From positions 1-5,212 of the forward strand of contig CAJMSV010000112.1 in assembly GCA_905216175.1 (NCBI GenBank): a DNA stretch of 5,212 bases, given 5' to 3'. Origin of the DNA: an uncultured bacterium. GTDB lineage: Bacteria > Actinomycetota > Coriobacteriia > Coriobacteriales > Coriobacteriaceae. The first letter of the stretch is position 1, and each line of letters starts with the position of its first letter. Below the pieces are notes generated by a model, which worked only from the letters and a program-made list of their open reading frames with translations, was not told where the DNA came from and ran no database searches. Position numbers and translations under genes: made by a program. Positions 1-5,118 of this stretch are shown piece by piece.

Positions 1-50
1 ATGCGCAGATCGACTACGCCACTGGCCGCAATCAGGCCTCGGGAGACTAG
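1..50 (+). CDS. Possible 3' end of a convergent gene (partial)
   Basis: Reading from base 3 on the plus strand gives a 15-residue open tail, AQIDYATGRNQASGD, ending at a TAG at 48-50. It is open to the window edge, its composition is ordinary and protein-like, and the EF-G-like gene converges on it from the other side. Of the three plus-strand frames this one has a stop placed sensibly for a gene end before the terminator at 106-143. Too little is visible to name a family. A chance open stretch of this length is quite possible, so the call is weak. Confidence 0.35.
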   Translation, partial: AQIDYATGRNQASGD

Positions 51-177
51 GGCCGGCCAAGCTGCCCAACCCTACAATAATCCGTCTTCCTCCGTCCCCC
101 AGGGATCAAAAAGGGCCGCCCCGGATTACCCAGAGCGGCCCTTGCATCGGCATGCATGTTGCAGGCAAAGCCCCACG
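51..177. other. Convergent intergenic spacer
   Basis: This stretch lies between the possible plus-strand gene end and the stop codon of the EF-G-like gene. Apart from the hairpin terminator at 106-143, I see no gene, repeat or convincing promoter in it. Confidence 0.5.
106..143 (-). terminator. Rho-independent terminator of the EF-G-like gene
   Basis: AAGGGCCGC (111-119) and GCGGCCCTT (135-143) form a perfect 9-bp inverted repeat around a 15-nt loop. On the minus strand the stem runs into a T run (from the A run at 108-112), as expected for intrinsic termination. It lies about 35 bp past the TAG stop of the EF-G-like gene. In the plus direction no T run follows, so it should act mainly on minus-strand transcripts. 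Confidence 0.85.
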
Positions 178-2253
178 CTACTTGGCGCGGCCCTCCTCAT
201 AGCGCTCGACCAGCTTGGTCTGAACGTCATAAGGCACCTGCTCATAGCCCGCGGGCTTCATGGTAAAGTCGCCCGTGCCGCGCGTAATGGAGCGCAGACG
301 CGTCGAATAATCCGTCAGCTCGGCCAGCGGCGCCTGGGCGATGACCACGGTGTCGCCGCGCTCATCGGTCTCCATGCCCGTCACGCGACCGCGCGATGCC
401 GAGATGTCGCCCATCACGGCGCCGGCGTAGCTCTCGGGGATAGTCACCGTGATTTCCTCGATGGGCTCCAGCACCACTGGGTCGGCATCGGCGCATGCCT
501 TGCGCAGGCCGATGCGAGCCGCCGCGCGAAACGCCATCTCGTTGGAGTCGACGCTGTGATACGAGCCGTCGTACACAGCCACGCGAATGCCCGTGAGCGG
601 GTAGCCGGCAATGATGCCGTCCTTCATGGTCTCCTGGACACCCTTGTCCACGGCGGGAATCAGCGAGCGCGGAATACGGCCACCTACGACCTCGTCCACA
701 AACTCATAGCCATCGCTCGTGCCGTCGGGCCCAATGAGCGGCTCAACGCGCAGCCAACAGTCGCCATACTGACCGGCGCCGCCGGTCTGCTTCTTGTGGC
801 GGCCCTGGGCGCTTGCCGTGCGGCGAATGGTCTCGCGATACGGAATACGGATCGGCACGCTCTTGGCCACGACCTTGGTGCGATCCTCCAGACGGTTGAG
901 CAGCACCGAAACCTGTGCCTCGCCCACCGCAGAGATGATGGTCTGACCAGTCTCCTCGTCGCGGTCGATGCTCATGGTCGGATCGGCCTTGCACGCCTTC
1001 TCGATAAACGTGTAGAGCTTCTCCTCGTCACCACGATTCTCGGCCTCGATGGCGATGCGGTACTGCGAGTTGGGGAACTTGAACGCCGCCGCCTCAACCT
1101 TGCCGGTAATGGAGAGCGTATCGCCCGTCTCGGCAGCCAGCTTGGGCGCCACGATGATATCGCCGGCGTAGGCGTGACCGACCTCGGTCATGTCGCGACC
1201 GCACATCACATACAGGTGAGCCAGACGATCGCTCTTGCGCGTGCGGGCGTTAATCAGCTCAAGGCCCGGCTCAAGCGTGCCCGTCAGCACCTTGATAAAG
1301 CTGATGCGACCCTGCTGAGGATCGGCCAGGGTCTTAAACACAAAGGCCACCGGGCGGTCATCGTCACTCGAGATCTTGAGCGAATCGCCGTCAATGAGCG
1401 GCATCTCGCCGTAGTCGGTCGGCGCCGGGAAGTACGTGGCGATGTCGTCCATCAGCGAGTTGACGCCCTGCTCCTTGATGCAATCGCCCGCAAAGACCGG
1501 CACAAAGATGCGCTCGGCAATCGCCTTCGACAGCAGGCCTTCAAGCTCCTCCTGCGTCAGCGTCTCCTCGCCTTCCAAGTACTTCATCATCAGCTCATCG
1601 TCGGCCTCGGCCACCAACTCGCACAGATGGTCATGGGCCTCCTCGGCCTGGGCACGATACTCCTCGGGAATCTCCGACTCAACGGCTTCGGTGCCGTTGC
1701 AATGGCGCGCCTTCATGCGCACCAGGTCGATGATGCCGTCAAAGTCCTCGCCCTCGCCCCAGGGAAGGGTCACGGCGCCCAGGCGCGTGCCAAAGCGCTC
1801 CTGCAGCAGGTCCATCGTGGTCGCAAAGCTGGCCTCGGAGCGCGACAGGCGGTTTACGAACACCGCACGCGCCAGGCGCAGGTCCTCGGCGGCATACCAG
1901 AGCTTAACCGTCGTAGGCTGCGGGCCGGCCTCGGCGTCGACCACAAACAGAGCCGTCTCGCAGACGCTCATCGCGGCAAAGGCGTCGCCGATAAAATCGG
2001 GGTAGCACGGGGCATCGAGCACATTGATGCGCGCGCCCTTCCAGTCGATCGGCGCAATGGTCGTCGAGATGGAGAATGAACGCTTGACCTCTTCAGGGTC
2101 ATAGTCGAGCGTGGGCTTGGTGCCGTCGTGGCCGCCCAGACGGGCGGTCTTACCGGAAAGGTGGAGCATGGCCTCGGCGAGTGAAGTCTTGCCCACCCCG
2201 CCTTGGCCTACGAGCACCACGTTCCTTACGTTACCGGTCTTGGGAGCACCCAT
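178..2253 (-). CDS. Elongation factor G-like translational GTPase family protein with degenerate G motifs
   Basis: This 691-residue protein has the full EF-G layout: G domain about 8-280, domain II about 300-385, domain III about 395-465, domain IV about 470-590, domain V about 592-675. Clear EF-G stretches are DEETGQTII (432-440), YRETIRRTA (472-480), KKQTGGAGQYGD (487-498) and DGSYHSVDSNEMAF (562-575). H566 matches the domain IV tip His (E. coli EF-G His583) important in translocation. The P-loop is GQGGVGKT (16-23). The switch/G3 box is DAPCYPDF (80-87) in place of DTPGHVDF, so the catalytic His is Tyr. G4 is NRLS (134-137) in place of NKxD. G5 is GDC (256-258) in place of a GSA-type motif. 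It thus belongs with the EF-G-like (FusA2/EF-G2-type) paralogues, whose role is poorly known, rather than the housekeeping factor. The ATG at 2253 is chosen because AAGGAGGT precedes it and homology starts there; a TTG 37 codons upstream extends the frame without family resemblance. It is apparently monocistronic, with its own terminator. Confidence 0.93.
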   Translation of the reverse strand: MGAPKTGNVRNVVLVGQGGVGKTSLAEAMLHLSGKTARLGGHDGTKPTLDYDPEEVKRSFSISTTIAPIDWKGARINVLDAPCYPDFIGDAFAAMSVCETALFVVDAEAGPQPTTVKLWYAAEDLRLARAVFVNRLSRSEASFATTMDLLQERFGTRLGAVTLPWGEGEDFDGIIDLVRMKARHCNGTEAVESEIPEEYRAQAEEAHDHLCELVAEADDELMMKYLEGEETLTQEELEGLLSKAIAERIFVPVFAGDCIKEQGVNSLMDDIATYFPAPTDYGEMPLIDGDSLKISSDDDRPVAFVFKTLADPQQGRISFIKVLTGTLEPGLELINARTRKSDRLAHLYVMCGRDMTEVGHAYAGDIIVAPKLAAETGDTLSITGKVEAAAFKFPNSQYRIAIEAENRGDEEKLYTFIEKACKADPTMSIDRDEETGQTIISAVGEAQVSVLLNRLEDRTKVVAKSVPIRIPYRETIRRTASAQGRHKKQTGGAGQYGDCWLRVEPLIGPDGTSDGYEFVDEVVGGRIPRSLIPAVDKGVQETMKDGIIAGYPLTGIRVAVYDGSYHSVDSNEMAFRAAARIGLRKACADADPVVLEPIEEITVTIPESYAGAVMGDISASRGRVTGMETDERGDTVVIAQAPLAELTDYSTRLRSITRGTGDFTMKPAGYEQVPYDVQTKLVERYEEGRAK

Positions 2254-2257
2254 GATG

Positions 2258-2265
2258 ACCTCCTT
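2258..2265 (-). promoter_or_regulatory. Ribosome binding site of the EF-G-like gene
   Basis: The minus strand reads AAGGAGGT, then CATC, then ATG. This near-perfect Shine-Dalgarno sequence with short spacing fixes the start at 2253 and argues against the longer frame that opens with TTG at 2364. Confidence 0.85.
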
Positions 2266-2427
2266 GCAGGGCCGCGCGCAATGCGCGACGCCAACGGGGA
2301 GAGTTCGCGGTCGGTGCCATCCCGGGAGCAGCATGGTCGGCAGCCGAGCCGACTCACCCTCCAAATGTCCTATGCCACCACCCTACCCTCACGGGCGGCT
2401 GTCCATGCACACCTTTCGGCACACGTA

Positions 2428-2456
2428 TGAATACAGGCGGCGAGAGGAAGAGACAA
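2428..2456 (-). promoter_or_regulatory. Candidate promoter of the EF-G-like gene (proximal)
   Basis: On the minus strand TTGTCT (2451-2456) is followed after 17 nt by TATTCA (2428-2433). The -35 is fair and the -10 matches the consensus at only three of six positions. A start here would give a leader of roughly 170 nt. The -35 overlaps a perfect 10-bp palindrome, ACAAGCTTGT (2453-2462). It is an alternative to the pair at 2469-2495. Confidence 0.25.
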
Positions 2457-2468
2457 GCTTGTGAGGCG

Positions 2469-2495
2469 ATTATTGAACCCCGTCGATACAAACAA
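2469..2495 (-). promoter_or_regulatory. Candidate promoter of the EF-G-like gene (distal)
   Basis: On the minus strand AATAAT (2469-2474) matches the -10 consensus at five of six positions. TTGTTT (2490-2495) could be a weak -35, but the spacer is only 15 nt. It begins right at the T run of the operon terminator, so transcription of the EF-G-like gene could restart just after the transporter operon ends. Confidence 0.3.
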
Positions 2496-2530
2496 AAAGC
2501 CGCCACAGACCGTAAGACCTGCGGCGGCTT
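2488..2530 (-). terminator. Rho-independent terminator of the amino acid ABC operon
   Basis: AAGCCGCC (2497-2504) and GGCGGCTT (2523-2530) form a perfect 8-bp inverted repeat. CAG (2506-2508) and CTG (2519-2521) extend the stem inward past one mismatch. On the minus strand the stem ends in a run of Ts followed by a GTTTGT tail. It lies about 33 bp past the ATPase stop codon. No T run follows in the plus direction. Confidence 0.88.
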
Positions 2531-2563
2531 CGCCTCAATTAATAGTTGAGTAAATACCTGAGC

Positions 2564-3328
2564 CTATCCCTCGATACGGCTCAAGAACTCACGCGTGCGC
2601 TGCTCGTGCGGATGGCCGATAACCTGATCGGCAGGCCCCTCCTCGACAATACGGCCGCCATCCATAAAGACCACGCGATCGGCAACATCGCGCGCAAACT
2701 GCATTGCGTGGGTCACGATCACCATCGTCATATTCTGCGCGGCAAGGTCTTTAATGACACGCAGCACCTCGGCCGTCAGCTCGGGATCGAGTGCCGAGGT
2801 CGGCTCGTCAAAGAATAAGATTTCCGGATCGAGCGCCAGGGCGCGGGCAATACTCACGCGCTGCTGCTGACCGCCCGAAAGCTCACACGGCACCTTGTTC
2901 TCGTTGCCCGTCAGCCCCATTTGCGCAATCAGCTCGTGAGCGCGGGCTTCCGCCTGCTCGCGCGGACGCTTAAGCACACGAATCGGCGCATCGATGATGT
3001 TTTTCATCACGGTATAGTGCGGGAACAGGTTGTAATTTTGGAACACCAGGCCGAATCGCGAGCGCGCCCGCTTGGGCACATCGCCCTTCGCATAGACCGC
3101 GCCCGAACCCGCATCCGTCGCAACGGCAAGGTCACTAAACGAGAGCGAGCCTCCGTCGAGTGTCTCGAGCAGCGTGGCACACCGCAGCAGCGTGGACTTG
3201 CCGCCACCCGAAGGCCCGATAATCGCCACGACCTCGCCACGCTTCACCTCAAGCGAGATATCCTTGAGCACCTCATTGCCGCCAAACGCCTTACGCGCGT
3301 TCGATATATTCATTACCGAATTAATCAT
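2564..3328 (-). CDS. Polar amino acid ABC transporter, ATP-binding protein (GlnQ/HisP type)
   Basis: This 254-residue cytoplasmic ATPase would power import of a polar amino acid with the adjacent permease. Its length is normal for the GlnQ/HisP family. Visible motifs in order are Walker A GPSGGGKST (38-46), the Q-loop Gln in VFQNYNLFPH (Q97), the ABC signature LSGGQQQR (150-157), Walker B ILFFDEPTSALD (170-181, catalytic E175) and the H-loop His in VTHAM (H207). All catalytic residues are intact. The ATG at 3328 overlaps the permease stop by 8 nt and has no strong Shine-Dalgarno sequence (only a weak GGATT upstream), so translation is probably coupled to the permease. An ATG at 3313 is possible but also lacks a ribosome site. 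It is the last gene of the operon. Substrate specificity cannot be read from this subunit. Confidence 0.96.
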   Translation of the reverse strand: MINSVMNISNARKAFGGNEVLKDISLEVKRGEVVAIIGPSGGGKSTLLRCATLLETLDGGSLSFSDLAVATDAGSGAVYAKGDVPKRARSRFGLVFQNYNLFPHYTVMKNIIDAPIRVLKRPREQAEARAHELIAQMGLTGNENKVPCELSGGQQQRVSIARALALDPEILFFDEPTSALDPELTAEVLRVIKDLAAQNMTMVIVTHAMQFARDVADRVVFMDGGRIVEEGPADQVIGHPHEQRTREFLSRIEG

Positions 3329-3974
3329 GGTAGTAATCCAATTTTTTCTCGACGGCGCCCAGCAGCATCTCGACGACGAAGTTAAAGACCCAGTAGATTA
3401 GCGCCGCGATCGCAAACGGCACCATGCTCACCTGCGAGGCGACCAGCGCCTTGGCCGTCGAGAACATCTCACCCACGCCAATGGCAAACGCCAGCGACGT
3501 GTCCTTGACCAGCGTGATGATCTCGTTGCCCATCGCCGGCAGAATACGCTTGGCGACCTGCGGCATCACGATATACAGAAACGTCTGCATGCGCGAGTAG
3601 CCCAGCACATCGGCAGCCTCGTATTGACCGCGAGGAATGGACTGCAAGCCCGAGCGATAGATCTCGGCAAAGTAACCGGCGTAGTTGATGATGAACGCCA
3701 CAACGCACGCCGTCCACTTGGAATCGGGCGTGAGCGAAATGCCGAACACGTAATACGGGGCAAAGTAGATGGCAAACATCTGCAGCATGAGCGGCGTACC
3801 GCGCATGATCGAAATGTAGATGCGCGCAATCCAGCGAAGCGGCGCGATTTTGCTCATGCGCATAAACGCCACGGGGATTCCCAGCGGAATCGACCCCAAC
3901 AGCGTCAGCACAAACAACTGCAAACTGACCAAGAAACCCTGGCCAAGCATCTGCATCATGACTTGGATAGACAA
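3321..3974 (-). CDS. Polar amino acid ABC transporter, permease (HisM/GlnP type)
   Basis: This 217-residue inner-membrane protein forms the channel, probably as a homodimer because only one permease gene is present. Hydrophobic segments are visible at about 14-40, 62-80, 88-104, 150-172 and 184-206. The family landmark RGTP is at 58-61. The cytoplasmic EAA loop, which docks on the ATPase, runs from EAADVLGYS to the MPQ at about 119-139. The chosen start is TTG at 3974, because AGAGAGGG (3979-3986) lies 4 nt upstream and the protein then begins MSIQVMMQ. The in-frame ATGs at 3959 and 3956 lie too far from that site. A TTG at 4019 would add 15 residues including three Cys in a row and overlaps the end of the intercistronic hairpin, so I reject it. 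The stop overlaps the ATPase start. The gap to the upstream binding-protein gene is 150 bp. Confidence 0.93.
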   Translation of the reverse strand: MSIQVMMQMLGQGFLVSLQLFVLTLLGSIPLGIPVAFMRMSKIAPLRWIARIYISIMRGTPLMLQMFAIYFAPYYVFGISLTPDSKWTACVVAFIINYAGYFAEIYRSGLQSIPRGQYEAADVLGYSRMQTFLYIVMPQVAKRILPAMGNEIITLVKDTSLAFAIGVGEMFSTAKALVASQVSMVPFAIAALIYWVFNFVVEMLLGAVEKKLDYYHD

Positions 3975-3978
3975 CCTA

Positions 3979-3986
3979 CCCTCTCT
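3979..3986 (-). promoter_or_regulatory. Ribosome binding site supporting the TTG start of the permease
   Basis: The minus strand reads AGAGAGGG, TAGG, TTG. The spacing is short but workable and no other purine-rich site precedes the later ATGs. A non-ATG start plus a modest site suggests the permease is translated less than the binding protein. Confidence 0.5.
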
Positions 3987-4019
3987 TTCACAGCAACAGA
4001 ACAGCGAACCCAATGTCAA

Positions 4020-4126
4020 AGCGGGTTTTCCAGGTGCCCGAGTTTGCCGTGAAAGAGGAGCGCCGCGTACTAAATGTACGCAAGCGACGGTTTGAACGGC
4101 AAAATCGGGTGCCTGGGAAAGCCGCT
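4020..4126. repeat. Long imperfect inverted repeat (REP-like) between binding-protein and permease genes
   Basis: Arms 4020-4050 and 4096-4126 pair over 31 positions without gaps. There are 26 Watson-Crick pairs, two true mismatches (4025/4121, 4042/4104) and three positions that are G-U pairs in plus-strand RNA but A-C mismatches in minus-strand RNA. The 45-nt centre holds a second hairpin, GCGTAC-TAAAT-GTACGC (4065-4081), flanked by CGC/GCG (4061-4063, 4084-4086). The outer arm overlaps the stop codon of the binding-protein gene by two bases. No T run follows on either strand, so it is not an intrinsic terminator. By analogy with the malE-malF type of intercistronic repeat it may protect the upstream message from 3' decay. 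It could equally be one copy of a dispersed element. Confidence 0.8.
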
Positions 4127-4985
4127 ATTTCAGAACCCAGTTGTCAAAGGACAGACCGTAATCTGCGTATTTATCGCACAGGTCCTTAACCGTGCCGTCC
4201 TCGTAGAGTGCCTTGAGCGACTCGGTCACGGCATCGGCCGACCTGGTGTCGCCCTTCTTAAAGCCGACAGCGTAGTGCTCGCTGGACAGCGGCTTGTCGA
4301 GCTGCGTATAGGCATCGGACTTGGCGGCAAGCTGATACTGGGCAATCGAAAGGTCGCAAGCCACGGCATCGACCGCGCCGCTCTCGAGCTGCATAAAGGC
4401 CGTGTTGTACTCGCCGATCGTGTCGAGCGTGGCAAACGTCGCCGCCAGATCCTTCTGGTCACCCTCGAGTACATCCTGCGCAGCGGAATCGGTCTGGGTA
4501 ATCACGGTCTTGCCGGCAAGATCGTCCCAGCTCTTGATGCCCGCATCCTTCTTTACCACCAGCACCTGCTCGTTGAGCATGTACGGCTCGGAGAACGTGT
4601 AGTCGTCCTCGCGGCCCTCCATGGTAAAGCCGTTCCAGATGCAGTTGATGGCGCCCGAGTTAAGCAGCGTATCCTTGGCATCCCAGTCGATGGCCTCGTA
4701 TTTGACCTCCCAGCCCTGCTTATCGGCAACAGCCTTGGCCAGATCGAGATCAAAGCCGGTGTACTCGCCATCGTCGCCCACAAAGCCGTACGGAGGATAG
4801 GACTTATCAAAGCCCACCACGAGCTTCTTGGACTCCGCAGCGCCCTTCACATCCTTGGCCGCGGCAGAGCCAGCAGCGGAGCCCTTGCCGGCACCACCGC
4901 CGCAGCCGACAAGACCAAGGCCAAGCACCGTGGCAAACGAGCCGGCTAGACCAACAAACTGACGACGAGACATATCGGTATTCAT
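4125..4985 (-). CDS. Amino acid ABC transporter substrate-binding lipoprotein (Tat-type leader)
   Basis: This 286-residue extracytoplasmic solute-binding protein (SBP_bac_3, GlnH/HisJ-like) should deliver a polar amino acid to the adjacent permease. The leader has a twin-arginine motif SRRQFVG (6-12), a hydrophobic core and the lipobox LVGC with lipidation Cys28. A Gly/Ala/Ser/Lys-rich linker (29-50) follows. The mature domain starts near KKLVVGFDKSYPPYGF (53-68). The family signature GFDLDLAKAVA is at 77-87. NGFTMEGRE (118-126) contains R125, at the place of the ligand-carboxylate Arg, followed by FSEPY (131-135). DAVACD (206-211) is the usual lobe-2 ligand-contact region. Length is normal. 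ATG at 4985 is chosen because AAGGGGGA stands 5 nt upstream; ATG at 4973 has no such site, and a GTG at 5006 would add residues overlapping the dyad. It is the first operon gene and likely the most expressed. The exact ligand cannot be read. Confidence 0.95.
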   Translation of the reverse strand: MNTDMSRRQFVGLAGSFATVLGLGLVGCGGGAGKGSAAGSAAAKDVKGAAESKKLVVGFDKSYPPYGFVGDDGEYTGFDLDLAKAVADKQGWEVKYEAIDWDAKDTLLNSGAINCIWNGFTMEGREDDYTFSEPYMLNEQVLVVKKDAGIKSWDDLAGKTVITQTDSAAQDVLEGDQKDLAATFATLDTIGEYNTAFMQLESGAVDAVACDLSIAQYQLAAKSDAYTQLDKPLSSEHYAVGFKKGDTRSADAVTESLKALYEDGTVKDLCDKYADYGLSFDNWVLK

Positions 4986-4990
4986 GGTAT

Positions 4991-4998
4991 TCCCCCTT
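4991..4998 (-). promoter_or_regulatory. Ribosome binding site of the substrate-binding protein gene
   Basis: The minus strand reads AAGGGGGA, ATACC, ATG. This decides for the ATG at 4985 over the downstream ATG at 4973, which would also begin a plausible leader. Confidence 0.75.
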
Positions 4999-5003
4999 GG
5001 TGG

Positions 5004-5023
5004 CACTTTAGTTAAGTAAAGTG
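5004..5023. promoter_or_regulatory. Candidate operator: 7-bp perfect inverted repeat
   Basis: CACTTTA (5004-5010) and TAAAGTG (5017-5023) form a perfect dyad around a 6-bp spacer. It lies between the candidate -10 and the ribosome site, at about +12 to +31 of the predicted transcript. A third TAAAGT half-site is at 5061-5066, within and next to the -35 element, 44 bp from the second. This fits a repressor binding downstream of the promoter, or a small leader hairpin close to the Shine-Dalgarno sequence. No specific regulator is recognised. Confidence 0.5.
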
Positions 5024-5041
5024 AGTCATGTAACGTTCAGA

Positions 5042-5070
5042 ATCATACACTCTACCTTGATAAAGTACAA
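5042..5070 (-). promoter_or_regulatory. Candidate promoter of the amino acid ABC operon
   Basis: On the minus strand TTGTAC (5065-5070) is followed after exactly 17 nt by TATGAT (5042-5047), which matches the -10 consensus at five of six positions. The predicted start near 5035 gives a leader of about 50 nt before the binding-protein ATG. A short inverted repeat, CCTTG/CAAGG (5055-5059, 5068-5072), covers the -35. Confidence 0.6.
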
Positions 5071-5118
5071 GGGATGGTTTGCCCGGCGTGGGCGGGGGGA
5101 CGGGCGGTATATATGTTT

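Larger units (their letters stand above)
2254..2563. other. 310-bp intergenic region: terminator, promoters and structured leader
   Basis: No credible gene lies here on either strand; the short plus-strand frames have no ribosome site and no recognisable protein. It holds the terminator of the transporter operon (2488-2530), two candidate minus-strand promoters and a leader of about 170-210 nt before the EF-G-like gene. The leader contains a perfect 6-bp inverted repeat (GTCGGC 2336-2341, GCCGAC 2348-2353). It also has a GC-rich dyad, CGCGCA/TGCGCG (2275-2280, 2282-2287), about 10 nt upstream of the Shine-Dalgarno sequence. Confidence 0.6.

Noticed and set aside
1..2079. A 692-codon open frame on the plus strand, opposite the EF-G-like gene
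   Set aside because: It lies antisense to a gene with clear protein homology. Its translation is rich in Arg, His, Leu and Ala, shows no family motifs and has no ribosome site. Long antisense frames are common in GC-rich genes.
2254..2364. Upstream extension of the EF-G-like protein by 37 residues from a TTG
   Set aside because: The extra residues do not resemble EF-G, and the strong AAGGAGGT site just before 2253 supports the shorter start.
2111..2464. Small plus-strand frames across the start of the EF-G-like gene and its leader
   Set aside because: They overlap the coding start or leader in the opposite direction, have no ribosome site and no familiar motifs.
3975..4019. Longer permease start at a TTG, adding a CCC-containing N-terminus
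   Set aside because: No Shine-Dalgarno sequence serves it, and the added residues do not resemble this permease family.
3990..4019. Perfect TTGACA (4014-4019, minus strand) as an internal promoter for the permease and ATPase
   Set aside because: No acceptable -10 stands 16-18 nt downstream; the best hexamers match one or two positions. It may still be a weak promoter but I cannot support it.
4020..4126. Intercistronic hairpin as a rho-independent terminator or as an insertion sequence
   Set aside because: No T run follows on either strand. There is no transposase, and I found no flanking target duplication. A small non-autonomous element remains possible but unproven.
4074..4949. A 291-codon plus-strand frame opposite the binding-protein gene
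   Set aside because: It is antisense to a well-supported gene, starts inside the hairpin and shows no recognisable protein.
5090..5107. Canonical four-run G-quadruplex at the G-rich block
   Set aside because: The block GGGCGGGGGGACGGG has only three separated runs of three or more Gs, so a standard three-tetrad fold needs a zero-length loop.
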